Shown piece by piece: positions 30,773 to 41,799 of a stretch of DNA of 64,000 bases; the first letter of the stretch is position 1; the number at the start of each line of letters is the position of its first letter. The stretch is from Cristatella mucedo. Taxonomy: Eukaryota > Bryozoa > Phylactolaemata > Cristatellidae. The notes below the pieces were generated by a model. The model made no database searches, was not told where the DNA came from, and saw only the letters and a program-made list of their open reading frames with translations. The position numbers were made by a program, and so were the translations under genes. Where the stretch lies: NCBI GenBank assembly GCA_009760855.2, contig WPIO01000016.1, positions 1,017,001-1,081,000 on the forward strand, written 5' to 3'.

Positions 30773-32218
30773 TAATAATAATAATAGTTCACTTGATAAA
30801 GCGCCGTCAGAGAACTTAATCTCTCTCTAGGCGCTTTACATTTGCTGTAAAGTGAAATGCAATTGAATGGTAAGTAAAATCATGCTTGAAAAACAGACGA
30901 AATGAATAATATGGTTAGGGGTGACATGCACAGGGTCAACATGTAAATGGGGTTAGTGGCAGCATGCACAGTGTCAGCACGCATAAGCACATCAAGGACG
31001 AATCACAGGGACCCACTAAATGCTGTCCTAAATAGGTGTGTTTTTAGGTTCCTTTTAAATGTGGTCAGGTCAGGGGATGTTTTGACGCAGGTCGGGAGGG
31101 AGTTCCATGCTTTGGGAGCATACGAACTAAATGCACGGTCTCCAAAGGATTTAAGGTTTGTACGGGGTATTTCTAGACAGTTGGATTCCGAGAAGCGAGT
31201 GGTACGATGCTTGGCCTGATGGGGTAGTATATCTGACAGATAGGCTGGAGCCATAGAATGAAGGGACCTAAAAGTGAGCGACAAAACCTTGAAGTCAATC
31301 CGTTGCTTGACTGGTAGCCAGTGCAGGTCGGCGAGAAGTGGAGTAATGTGGCAACTGCGACGCTCACGACAGACAAGCCTAGCTGCAGAGTTTTGCACCA
31401 GCTGCAATCGCCTGATCGCACATGCTGGTAGGCCAGTAAGCAGTGAGTTGCAGAAGTCGAGACGGGATGTCACGAATGCATGAACTAACTTGGACGTGGT
31501 ATCTTTATCTAAACAAGCCCGAATTTTAGCAATGATTGCAATGTTATGAAGCTGAAAATATGCGGGTTTGACTGTGGAGCTGATATGGTCGTCTAACGAG
31601 AGGTCGCTTTGGAATATGACACCTAGATTTCGAGCTGATTCAACAGGAGATATGCTGGCAGAGCCAATTTTGAGCGTCAGCCTTTCCAATCTCTGGATCA
31701 CACTGGGTTTGCCCATAACTAGTAAGGTAGTTTTATCATCGTTAAGTTTTAGAAAATTTGCTGCCATCCATGTGCGGATGTCATCAATGCATGCAGCTAG
31801 TGAGTTGAGAGAATTTGAGGTGCTCGAAGGCGGGGAGGGATCAAAGCAAAGGTACAACTGAGTGTCATCCGCATAGAAGTGAAAGCCTAGATTGTGCTTG
31901 GCAATCACATCAGCAAGAGGCAGAGTATAAACCGTGAAAAGAACGGGACCTAGCACTGAGCCCTGAGGTAATCCATATTTCAGAGGTACTTCAGATGATC
32001 TTTGTCCATTCACGTCAATACTCTGGAGTCTCCCACTGAGATAGGACCTGAACCACTGCAGAGCAGTGCCAGTGATGCCCAGGCGAGATGAGAGGCGCTC
32101 TAGAAGAACTTTGTGATCGATGGTATCAAAAGCTGCCGAAAGATCAAGCAAAACAAGCAGAGACACTCTACCCATGTCTGCATTCCTAAGTAGGTCGTTG
32201 TATACCCGTTGTATACAT
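30773..32218 (-). mobile_element. LINE-B, long RT copy with target duplication
   Basis: The minus-strand frame 32259-31003 (418 codons) is open. It holds RT motifs A ([13 protein letters not shown]), B (GLPQGSVLGPVLF), FYADDTQLYLCF and the C-terminal region. The 3' UTR, hairpin and (AAT)n complete the 3' end. GTGGTTAA occurs at both borders (30765-30772 and 32219-32226), a probable 8-bp target duplication. Compared with the copy at 20.6 kb, it has three extra codons (IIA) after HNIA and is otherwise very similar. The first codons of the frame (before about 32205) are flanking DNA. Confidence 0.93.
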
Positions 32219-32226
32219 GTGGTTAA

Positions 32227-34741
32227 ATTGTACTCAAGAACAATGAGATATGCAATCAAAATAGTAGCTCGCCATCACGATTTCCGGTCGCTTTTCTGCG
32301 GGTTTGGCTGAATTTCGAGCATCGAGGTATCACGGTGCGGTTATTTCAGGTGACTGCTGGGGCATATATTAAGAATCTGCGTTCGAAATCTTGTGGATGC
32401 TCTTCAAACGGAGTTTATTTTTTTGTGCAATCTAATGTGGTGATTCTCGCAGCGGATTCTGTGTGGATCGATCGTCGATCGGAGCGTACTTCGCCAATAG
32501 CCCAAGCCGTTTTAGTCGCGATTGCAGTGCGTTGACCGAGATCGTGACTTAACAAATGCATTCCGCTATGCATGCTTTACTTGAGCATTGTGGATTACGC
32601 GATTTAAAATTGAGCTCCTGGAGCTTCGCAAAGTCGATTTCTGCTGGCTTCTCGGCGGATCAGCTGGGACTGCCGTAGTCACGTGGCCAGGATCACGTGG
32701 TCCGGATCTCGGCCGTGCATTCACAATGTGTAGCTTTGGCCATTTCACGACCCTATAGTTTCTGCCTTTGAGCGGGCCGCTAAATTATGTCATTTGACGG
32801 TTTTGATGACTAACATTTGAAGTCTTTTTAAAGCATGCCCTTTGATTTTTATTTTTGGCTCGGTTCCTTGATCGGGATAGTGCTGTACATAACGGCCTCT
32901 GTAGGAGTGCTAAGCGAGTTGGCGATAGCGTGCAGCCCCGACTTAGGGCGTGCTCGAAATGCACTTACTTTACTTACCTTTACCTTTACTTACCTTACTT
33001 ACTTTACCTTACTTTACTTCTGAGACTTTCAGAGGTACAATTCAGTTGCATAGCACCGTAAGAAAACTTAAGCTGCTGGACGGCGCTTCATATAGGGCAC
33101 AAGGCTTGAGACTGTAGCCTGTCATCATCAAATACATTCATTTTTTGACCCTGGTTGAAGCGAGCGCCTTTAATCAGAGGGCATACCAGTGCCATGTGCA
33201 TATTTTAGCCGGCGTCCCATCGTGCATGTGGTCATCCATTGGGCATGTGATTCCTTTCCGGGTGCAACAGCAGTCTCAGCTATTCGCATTACTTGATTAC
33301 TTTTACATTGAATGGATACCTTTTAGCTATGATTTATATTACAATTCTCATTAGAAATATCAGGTTCGAGCTGCAGATTTCCTGTTAGTTTTTCACTTAC
33401 ATTGAGTGGATTTGGTGAGTAGCCATAATTTATTTCACTGCCCTTCTCTTAGATGTTACTTTGAATTCATACTTTAAAAAACTCTTGCATCTGCATGGAC
33501 GAAATGCAGCTTTCAAAGAAACCGGCGGGGTTTGTAATTGACCTTTGGTGCTTGACCTCACTAGTGCACAGGTCAAGCACTTCAGGGGACATTTGTGAAT
33601 AGAGGCACATCTGGAAAATCGTCGAACACACAGCTGGTGAATCGTAGCCACACCTCACGAAGGTCCTCCAATAACATTTTTTAAATCAACACCAGACATG
33701 TCTGCTGCGCATGTCTTAGAAATAGGTCCACATGATAAAAATCTCGTAAGCTTGACAGCACTAGCGTGCCATTTTCTACCTACAGAGAGCTGACAGAGGA
33801 CTACGGCATTATATAAATGGCCTTGTTTTTAGCTACCATCGACTATTATACACATTCCTTATAAGCATAAGTAAAGAAAGGCTAGTCCTGGAATGCAGCC
33901 TTTCTACCTCTTTGGCTGATGGCTTTGGTTACGAACCAGCAAACTCACAAGCAATTGTTGTTCTGCACGCTATGCTCCACTTGTCACCACATGTAATATA
34001 ATAAGAAGTAGTTTGCTGAACAGCCTAATTTATGTTGAGGCACAAGAGGCGTGGCGGCTTTTCGTTTCAGTTGATGCGGCCAAGCAGAATGGTTGGCAGT
34101 CGTAGTCGAGCCTCGATCCAGACGATCCGCATGGTACTCTGTCCGCTCTGTCCACTCAAGTGTCTTCAAATCAAGTTGCATACTTCTTGGACGTGCACCA
34201 CTACTTGGACGGACTTCCAATAGTTGTCGGACTTCAGATAAATCGAGCGACCTGAGGCTCAAAGAGCGACTCGCTAGCTTTTGAAGAGTGCCGCACCACC
34301 CGCAAGCACTGCACCGACTCTGGGTAGCCCGAGTCCTTGCGACCGTGACCTGCCGCTGCATGACCTTGACCTCGGTTCCATTGTGAAATCGGCCTGATTT
34401 CTGTGAGGAAGTTTTGCTAACCTTCGGGCCTCCTTTGGTAAAGGTACTACTGCGGAGATAGTCCATGCATATGGGAACGCATGCCTAGATTTATGTAACT
34501 GCTAGCTCCTGACAAGTCCACCGGCCTGTGCAAACTTGAGAGCAAGGGTCGTCTAACGAGAACGTCGCAACCGCCCACCCCTTCGTTTTATCTGACCTGA
34601 CCTTTGACCCTTCGCTATCTCTGACCTGCACTGACCTGGACAAGCACTGCATCGACATCAACTTTCCTGTCACTCGCTTTAAGGTTCCTTCTGTATCTTG
34701 CACGAGCATGCCTGTCAGGATCACGTAATCCTTGCACGTAA
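32227..34741. other. Unannotated stretch with small repeats
   Basis: An ACTTACCTTT-type short repeat (32960-33022) and a decayed SINE2 (33040-33118) lie here. ORFs at 33984-34757 show no domain. CTTGACC/TGACCT repeats occur around 34350-34640. Confidence 0.35.
33040..33118 (-). mobile_element. SINE2 remnant
   Basis: GCATAGCACCGTAAGAAAAC, GGCGCTTCATATAGGGC and GCTTGAGACTG preserve the order of the SINE2 tail and box-B region. Confidence 0.45.
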
Positions 34742-35027
34742 GCCTACGCAACGACAACTGCTCTCTGTCTGCTGCCGACTGCGGCTCATCCTTTTTAGCG
34801 GTCCTGAGCTGCTACGTCTATGCCACTCACTACCTCGACTGCTCTCCTGACTCTGCTGTGCCTCCCACTTTCTCTTTGTTTCGTGAGACGAAGTCGGTTG
34901 GCTACCGAATGTGTACCGAAAGCCGCCGCTTAGGCTGTGAGTGCGCCATACAAAACTCTCCTTCGTAACACCCACGTAGTCTTTGTGACTTTGTGGAGTT
35001 ACAGACGGGGATACATTACATTACATT
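34742..35027 (+). mobile_element. LINE-A 3' fragment
   Basis: It starts at CGCAACGACAACTGCTCTC and ends GGGATACATTACATTACATTAC. It holds the end of the ORF and the 3' UTR. Confidence 0.92.
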
Positions 35028-35470
35028 ACTCAGAAATTAGAAAAGCCTAACCTTAAGAATGGCTCAGCCATCGCGCTGTTATCTCGCGTAGCTTCTGCGC
35101 CTGTTCCGTTCCAAAATGTCTGTTCACTAGATGATCACCGTGTACAGTGTACCGTCAAGTCTGCCTGTTCTATGTAACATTGCACCACTAATTCGTGCCT
35201 ACTTAGGTAAGGATACCGCAGCTCGGCTGGCCCATCTGTAACTCGCTACTGACAGGTCGACCCGCTTTTACAAAGAGATGCTTAGTGCTGCGTTAGAGAA
35301 CGCTGACTCGGGCAGCCTTGAACTGTGACGTTTCGCCCTCAAGGAATCCTCAGTGGCCACATCTGCACAGCGCTTTGCGGCGTGAACGCGTGGCCAGCGG
35401 CTTATCGCTTATCGCTCGGCGGCTTCTTGAGCTGAGAACTTCTAGGGCGCGAACAGCGTCCGTCGAATCA
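35028..35470. other. Spacer
   Basis: Around 35130-35240 short resemblances to LINE-B RT (CGTCAAGTCTGCCTGTTCTA) may be a decayed fragment; otherwise unassigned. Confidence 0.35.
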
Positions 35471-35810
35471 TGTAATGTAATGCATCTCCTTCAGTAACTC
35501 CACAAAGTCATAAAGACCAAGTGGGTGTTACGCAGGAGAGTTTTGTATGGCGCACTCACAGCCTAAGCGGCTTTCGGTACGCATTCGGTAGCCAACAGAC
35601 TTCGTCTCACGCAACAAAGAGAAAGTGGGAAGCATAGCAGAGTCAGGAGAGCAGTTGAGGTAGTGAGTAGCATAGAAGTAGCAGTTCAGAACCGCTGAAA
35701 AAGATGTGCCATAGTCGGCAGTTGGAGAGTAGATGTCGTTGCGTAAGAATTGTGGAAGCGAGTTCCACAGTCTAGGACCTGCAGAGCTAAAGCTTCTGTC
35801 GCCAACTGTC
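35471..35810 (-). mobile_element. LINE-A 3' fragment
   Basis: (TGTAA)n, GCATCTCCTTCAGTAACTCC, then the LINE-A 3' UTR and C-terminal coding complement to TCTGTCGCCAACTGTC, where it is truncated. Confidence 0.92.
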
Positions 35811-36593
35811 CTACTTCAGCTGACGGCAGCTGTCGCAACGTTTCGGAATGGACTGTAGCGATGGTGGAGGAAAAATAAAAATGCACGCTCATTTAATAAA
35901 AGAGCCACCAGAGGAGAACACACACAGGAAAGCGCAGGGTAGAGAGGGTCCTTCACTTCGTCCGCGGCCGTCTGTTCTGCATTGACGGCCGCTATCTCTG
36001 CCTGATGGCAGATAAGCTCTTTCAGTGGACGGCCCCGTGCTGGTGCAGTCCACTCGGCGTCTCCTCTTGCGCCTGTCATGAGCTTGGATGATTCCAGGTT
36101 ACGTGACTTGCTTATGCAAACTTGCTTTCCATCGGGCAGCGTCCGTCCATCAATGTGATGGTTCTTTCGCTCACCGTTTTAGGTTCTACATTCTCTCGTT
36201 CGGGCAAAGCTACCTGAAATACCTCCTAATTAGGTCTTCCGTCAGAACCCTGTGGATTTCCATCTCTTTTTAAGTCTGGATGTTTATTTTTCCCCTTTGC
36301 AAACTTCAAAACCTTTGGAGATCAGCCTTCACTCATTAGTGTTTAAAAAGCGAGGAAACCATTTGCGACTATTACCATATTATCGCCTGCTTTAATGGCA
36401 TTCAAAGCTCAGCTTAAACCTGTTTGTCTCTGGCAGTCTTTGCTCTGCCAGCATGTACTGTCTTTTATGCTCCAGTGCGTCCAAATTATAGGCTTCATAG
36501 GCACTGACGTGTCAGACGTTTCTTTTTAGCTTACTAGAAGTGCCTAGAAGGTAATTTGCTCATTTCCGTTCTCACGGTTACTCTTTCATTGGT
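35811..36593. other. Unannotated stretch
   Basis: No gene or named repeat was recognised. Confidence 0.35.
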
Positions 36594-36604
36594 ACGATAA
36601 CAAT

Positions 36605-36752
36605 AATAATAATAATAATGCACTTGATAAAGCGCCCTCAGAGAACTCAATCTCATTCTAGGCGCTTTACATTTGCTGCAAAGGGAAATGCAATTGAAAT
36701 GGTGAGTAAAATCATGCTTGATAAACAAACAACATGAATAACATGGTTGGGG
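36605..36752 (-). mobile_element. Very short LINE-B with 11-bp target duplication
   Basis: (AAT)n, the hairpin and the start of the 3' UTR, about 150 bp in all. ACGATAACAAT is present at 36594-36604 and again at 36753-36763, an exact target-site duplication marking target-primed insertion. Confidence 0.9.
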
Positions 36753-36825
36753 ACGATAACAATTATTGTTAGCTAAATTTTTCAGTCCTTGGGTGTCTGC
36801 TCCCAAGCGCTATACGGATGAAATG

Positions 36826-36962
36826 AACTCTGTTGGCTACCGAATGCGTACCGAAAGCCGCTGAGGCTGTGAGCGCGCTAGGCAAAACTCTCCTGCGTAG
36901 CACACACATAGTCTTTATGGCTTTGTGGAGTTACAGACGGAGATACATTACATCACATTACG
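36826..36962 (+). mobile_element. LINE-A terminal fragment
   Basis: It starts at CTGTTGGCTACCGAATGCG and ends GGAGATACATTACATCACAT; only the last ~135 bp of the element. Confidence 0.9.
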
Positions 36963-37012
36963 GCTTTAATCAACCCATATGTGCGTTCCATGTATTCCAG
37001 TCACTCACTATA

Positions 37013-37048
37013 TACATATAGATATATATATATGCATATATACATATA

Positions 37049-37079
<31 letters not shown>
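37013..37079. repeat. (TA)n/TATACA microsatellite
   Basis: Imperfect TA tract with CATA interruptions. Confidence 0.95.
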
Positions 37080-37224
37080 TATGACCTTATAAGCTAGGCT
37101 TGTTAGTTGATTAGTTATTTTAGTACGTCTGTCGTTTCCCGACATCCTACGTACATTACGTACATCTATGTATGTTACTATGTACATTACGTCCTCGTGA
37201 CGCATTTATAGTGACCGCATTACG

Positions 37225-37290
37225 GTCGGTGCCTTGCTATGTAGAGCACCTGGACTGAGATTGAGTACTCTTTAGATGCCATGTGATTTA
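37225..37290 (+). mobile_element. Degenerate LINE tail
   Basis: GTAGAGCACCTGGACTGAG and TTGAGTACTCTTTAGATGCC resemble the LINE-C/B hairpin. Confidence 0.4.
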
Positions 37291-38845
37291 ATTACATTTT
37301 GTATTTATTTTTAGCCAGAACTAAACGTAGGGAGTTATGATTGTCATGCAGCAGGACGTATTTCCGAAGTTGGATTTATAAGTACTGAGTAGCATTCGCA
37401 ACGCTGCCCTACTAACACTTGAAATTGCTTTGAACTTGCTTGTGATAACAGCTGGTTGTGAGCGACAACGAATTGGGCTTTATGGTAATACTTAACCCTA
37501 AGGGCATGGTTCGGCCACTGATGTACAGCTCCGTTGCACCTAGCGGCCCATAAGAATTTCACGACTTGCTCATAGGCGAATGCACAGTACTCGATTAGTG
37601 AAGTTAAAATCAAATATCATGAGGATTATGATGGCAAATTCAAAGAAATAGTCATCCGTAATGGCATTCTTCCGCGTAACATCGGTATGAAAAAGAAGGA
37701 GAAAGTACGCTGCGATCTAAAAAAAAATTGACAGGCGTCATATTCTGGTTGTGTGCGTAGCCATTTCGTGAGCTTGCGAGTGCCCCCCAATATCGCACGC
37801 AGGCACAATACACACGTACAATACGTACAACACAATAGTGAGGGAACATGACGCAGCAGCCTGCGAGTACTGGCCGGAGACCCTACGAGGGCTTAGACTG
37901 CCTAAGCAGCCGCAGGCTTACGAGTGGTGGCCGCCGATGACTCGGCAGTCCTGCCCAAATCCATGCATTGGCGGCATCCGTGGAGACATCCATCTACCAC
38001 CCACTAAGTGCCGCCGGCTGTCGGGCGGGCTCGGTAAGAACAATGGCTCGACAGTGCGAAAGCAGCGCATGCATGGAATATAAGGGCTGCCGAAGTAGTA
38101 CGAAGAGAGAGGGATAGGGCTAGATCCCTCGACGCCGGCAGCCGTCTCGAGTGTAGGCTGGGCGTGGCCGGCGCGTATTGCTGAATACAGTGTTTGCTGT
38201 TGGAGCCAGCAGCAGGCTTGCTGCTCGGTCGTGCTACCCAGCACGACCGAGCAGGTCGTGCGGAGGGCTATCACAACAATACAAAATACACTCACGCAGG
38301 CTCGCGAAAATGCACACTTGCTAGTTCAGTCGCACAAACGTTGCTGCCTTATGATCTTGCTGAATTGACACTGCGACTCTTTGTTGTGTGCGCCTGCTGC
38401 TTCTCGGCCACTAATGTATGCCTCACCTGCAGCACGTGGTTGAGCAATTGACTCGGTGCAGCCTGTGATGTAAGCATTTGGCCCGCCGCAGATGGCTTTC
38501 CCTTATCTGTGGTGACTCTGCCCCCAGCTCGTATATGTACCCGCTGGGGGGAATAAAGATCGAGTCTCGTTCGCCGCTCGCGTTCGCCCACTCGTGTCTT
38601 CATGCTTCCGTGAGACTCCACTAGCGCTGCTGCCGCGGGAGACACATTAACGTAACATCTTTCCAAGCTTTTTTGCGTCATCTACTGATTCATGCTCATG
38701 GGCTATGTACATATCAAGGGTCACAGCTTAAAAAGACTCTATTCATGACGTGTTTTGTAAATGCTCGGAAGAAAAACTTTTTTCGACCCATAGGTATATT
38801 TTTACGGCAGTGCCACTCTTGATATATAAACTTTACGGACTGTCC
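37291..38845. other. Unannotated stretch with hairpin and LTR-like signals
   Basis: A perfect hairpin lies at 38221-38254. TATAAG near 38080 and GGGGGAATAAAG near 38550 could be promoter and poly(A) signals of an LTR, but no TG...CA ends with target duplication were found. Confidence 0.35.
38221..38254. repeat. Perfect 15-bp hairpin, 4-nt loop
   Basis: CTGCTCGGTCGTGCT, loop ACCC, AGCACGACCGAGCAG. The arms pair without mismatch. Confidence 0.9.
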
Positions 38846-38955
38846 ACACAAACGGCTAATACTTATATCTATAGATACTTATATCTACAAACACTCTACA
38901 AATACTTATATCTACAGACACTTATATCTACAAATACTTATATCTACAGATACAG
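38846..38955. repeat. Minisatellite ACTTATATCTACAGA-type
   Basis: About six units of (A)CTTATATCTACA with GATA/AATA linkers, 16-18 bp each. Confidence 0.85.
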
Positions 38956-39808
38956 CCTGAAGGAGCTGCAGCAGCACGTGCGGAATCTAGACCTATTTAG
39001 ACCAGTATAAGGTACCCCAATTCAGAGAACGTGAAAGTCACGACCGGGATCGCTCGGTCGAGTTCCGCAGCAAACAAGCCTCTATCTTTTGCTGAGGGCC
39101 TGATGCCGGTAGACGTGAAGTGAGGCTCTTTTGCTGCTACACAAATTACGCTGTTGGGTTGGCTGACCTTTTACCTTTTTATGTGTCGCCAAAGAATTAC
39201 TTCCTGTACCACTAAAAGCAGGTTCACTTTTACTTGAGTAGCCCGGTAAACGGCGTCCCTTCATTCTCTTACTCTGATGTTCGTACCTTGACTGCTTCAC
39301 CTTGAATGCTGAGCTTGGACGACTGACCTTGAACGACTGACCTTGAAAGCTTGACCTTAAAACTTTTAGCACCGTAAGTATGACGTTAAACCAGCGATTA
39401 GCTACCAATAAAAGATAAGTGGTGTCGCCATTTATTATTATAACGTAGCGCCAACGATGCTAAAATGCAGACCGTTGGTGTCTCGTTCCTATAAATGTGG
39501 ATATTAATGACTTGCAAAAATAAAAAGTTGCATTGCTGGGGCAAGCACGACTAACACGAGGTGCCATTTGAGGGCGCTCGAAGCATGCCTGCGAGCTTTG
39601 CCTCTCGCACAGCCTAGCCAAGCTGAGAAGAGGACTCGCTTACTTGTGTAGCCAAGCTTGCAACGTTATCAATGCCAGGGCTAGTTCGGGGAGCCAGCCA
39701 GCCAGCCAACCAATGGCGTGAGGCGGAGGGACGACGGTACCGCCGACCGATCGAGCAAAAAGCGTAGCGAACAGCAACAGCAGACTGGCGTCAGCGCACG
39801 GCCGCAGC
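38956..39808. other. Unannotated stretch
   Basis: Short CTTGAAC/TGACCTTGAA repeats lie at 39290-39360. No supported gene. Confidence 0.35.
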
Positions 39809-40003
39809 GCACGATGGCGCCGGAGGCTGAGCTTTGCAGGACGAGCACGGATGGCATGCCAACAGTCTGAGTCCCGGCCGCCCCGAGTCCGGCCTCTCGA
39901 GTCTCGCACGATGGCGCCGGAGGCTGAGCTTTGCAGGACGAGCACGGATGGCATGCCAACAGTCTTGAGTCCCGGCCGCCCCGAGTCCGGCCTCTCGAGT
40001 CTC
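39809..40003. repeat. 97/98-bp tandem duplication
   Basis: Two almost identical copies (39809-39905 and 39906-40003), each starting GCACGATGGCGCCGGAGG; the second has one extra T. GC-rich. Confidence 0.95.
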
Positions 40004-40169
40004 GCTCTCGCCACCGCCGACTGCAGGAATGTCTCAGCACAGGATTAGCTAATGCGATGCGACTGCCGCCGAGGCTCAGACCGAGGCCAGTCGGTGACGA
40101 CGAAAACTTGATCACCGAAGCATCCTCGGAGGCAAGCCACGACGTAGGGGAGCCGAGGGCTTGCAGCTC

Positions 40170-40198
40170 ACAGCAGCAGCAGCAGCTGACAGCAGCTG

Positions 40199-40242
<44 letters not shown>

Positions 40243-40625
40243 TAGGAGGTTAAGGGAAGAGGAGGAAGCAGAGCCGCTGCTGCTGTCAGCTGCTGCTGCT
40301 GCTGCTGTCAGCTGCTGCTGTCAGCTGCTGCTGTCAGCTGCTGCTGTCAGCCGCTGCTGCCGCTGCTGCTGTCAGCTGCTGCTGTCAGCTGCTGCTGTCA
40401 GCTGCTGCTGTCAGCTGCTGCCGCGGCTGCTGCTGTCAGCTGCTGCTGTCAGCTTCTGCTGCTGATGCCGCTGTCAGCTGCTGCTGTCAGCTGCTGCTGT
40501 CAGCTGCTGCTGTCAGCTGCTGCTGTCAGCTGCTGCTGTCAGCTGCTGCCGCGGCTGCTGCTGTCAGCTGCTGCTGTCAGCTGCTGATGCCACTGCTGCT
40601 GATGCTGCTGCTGTCAGCTGCTGCC
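40170..40625. repeat. CAG/CTG array with CAGCTGCTGCTGT minisatellite
   Basis: (CAG)n at about 40199-40240. On the other side of a 30-bp spacer there are some 25 units of CAGCTGCTGCTGT with variants CCGCGGCTGCTG. It runs up to the LRAT-domain stop codon at 40614. Confidence 0.9.
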
Positions 40626-41657
40626 GCGGCTGCTGCTGCTTCGATACTGCTCCTTCAGCCCGATGCCGAACGCGGCAATGCTGGCGCCGCCTAGGCGCCC
40701 GAGCACGCCGCCCAAGAAGCTGCCGAGCACGGCGCCGAGCAGCGGCGCGGGCACGAGCAGCTGGCCCACCACGGCGCCGCACGTGCTGCACACGAGCGAC
40801 AGAACGGCCGACGTGATGGCCTTGTCCTTGGCGTTGTCGTAGTCGAAGCGGCTCAGCGTGCCGTCGCCGAGCCGCCGCTTCATGTCGATTATCCGGTAGG
40901 CCAGGTAGGCGGCCTCGGCGGGCGCGGCCAGGCCGGCCGTGGCGGCCGCGGTCGAGGCGACGGCCGGCAGCGACGCTTCAGCCGTGTGCCGGGCGAGCCG
41001 GGCGCCGCCCTCGAGCACGACCGTCTCGATCACCGAGGCGACGCTGTAGCAGGCGTAGCGGGCGACCTTGAACAGCAGGTGGAAGCCGAAGTGCGGCAGC
41101 TCGTCGACGAGCGAGCCGACCACCTTGTGGCCGAGCGGCATGCAGTCGTACTGGTCGCAGCGTGGCAGCCCCGTCAATGCCCAGCGCACGAAGTGCTCGC
41201 AGTTGTTGTACGTCATGCCGTAGCTGCACTCGCCGAGGCGCCGGCGGGCGCGCGCCACAGCCGCCTCGGCGGTGGCGACGGCGCAGCCGCCTGAGCTGCG
41301 GCAACGCTCCGACGACGCAGCCGAAGCAGACGCGGTGGCGGCGTAGAGCGGGTCGTCGACGACGTACAGACGCAGCGGGATGTCGAGCAGGTCGCAGTCG
41401 TCGTGGTGCACCGTGTTCTCCACCACCTCGCCGAACACCTTCTTGACCGTCTCGATGTAGCGCCACGCGGTGCCGTTGTAGTGGATCACCTTGGCGCGGT
41501 CGCGCGCCGGCGACACCTCACTGACCAGGAAGTGGTGGAACAGACAGACGCCGAGCAGCGAGCGCTGCACAGCGTAGTGCTGCCCGATGCTCACGATGCT
41601 CCAGAACTCCTCTCGCGACCTGATCCGGCGGCTGTGCTTCGGTCGTAACTGTGTATC
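40614..41657 (-). CDS. LRAT-domain (NlpC/P60-like) protein, 3' exon
   Basis: The exon follows a CCTTTCAG acceptor (AG at 41659-41658), is open for 347 codons and stops at TGA 40614; the earlier exon(s) were not found. Residues are counted from the exon start. The LRAT signature is present: H42 in CLFHHFLVSEV, H59 in KVIHYNG, and the nucleophile C153 in YNNCEHFVRWAL. That is the His-His-Cys set of LRAT/HRASLS-type acyltransferases and phospholipases. The spacing H42-H59 (17) is longer than the usual ~12. After ~210 residues come Ala/Gly-rich hydrophobic segments, ending in a glycine-zipper-like stretch (LLGAVLGSFLGGVLGRLGG), likely membrane-inserting. GC content is much higher than in the flanks. 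The tail RSSSSRGSS is encoded by the edge of the CTG repeat. Substrate is unknown. Confidence 0.82.
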   Translation of the reverse strand, partial: DTQLRPKHSRRIRSREEFWSIVSIGQHYAVQRSLLGVCLFHHFLVSEVSPARDRAKVIHYNGTAWRYIETVKKVFGEVVENTVHHDDCDLLDIPLRLYVVDDPLYAATASASAASSERCRSSGGCAVATAEAAVARARRRLGECSYGMTYNNCEHFVRWALTGLPRCDQYDCMPLGHKVVGSLVDELPHFGFHLLFKVARYACYSVASVIETVVLEGGARLARHTAEASLPAVASTAAATAGLAAPAEAAYLAYRIIDMKRRLGDGTLSRFDYDNAKDKAITSAVLSLVCSTCGAVVGQLLVPAPLLGAVLGSFLGGVLGRLGGASIAAFGIGLKEQYRSSSSRGSS

Positions 41658-41799
41658 CTGAAAGGCGAGAGAGATAGTTGGGCAAGGGATGTCATCGTCG
41701 CACCGTTTGCCAACTGCACACCGTTACCGCATCGTCGACGTCAGATGCATCATCATCGTTCTTATTATAACTTTCACTATGATCAGACCCCCCAGCTCA

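Noticed and set aside
38070-38665. Second LTR candidate (TATAAG, GGGGGAATAAAG)
   Set aside because: No TG...CA ends with matching target duplications could be found.
40978-41466. 162-codon Arg/Pro-rich minus ORF and plus-strand ORFs over the same place
   Set aside because: Alternative-frame shadows of the GC-rich LRAT-domain exon, which alone has family motifs.
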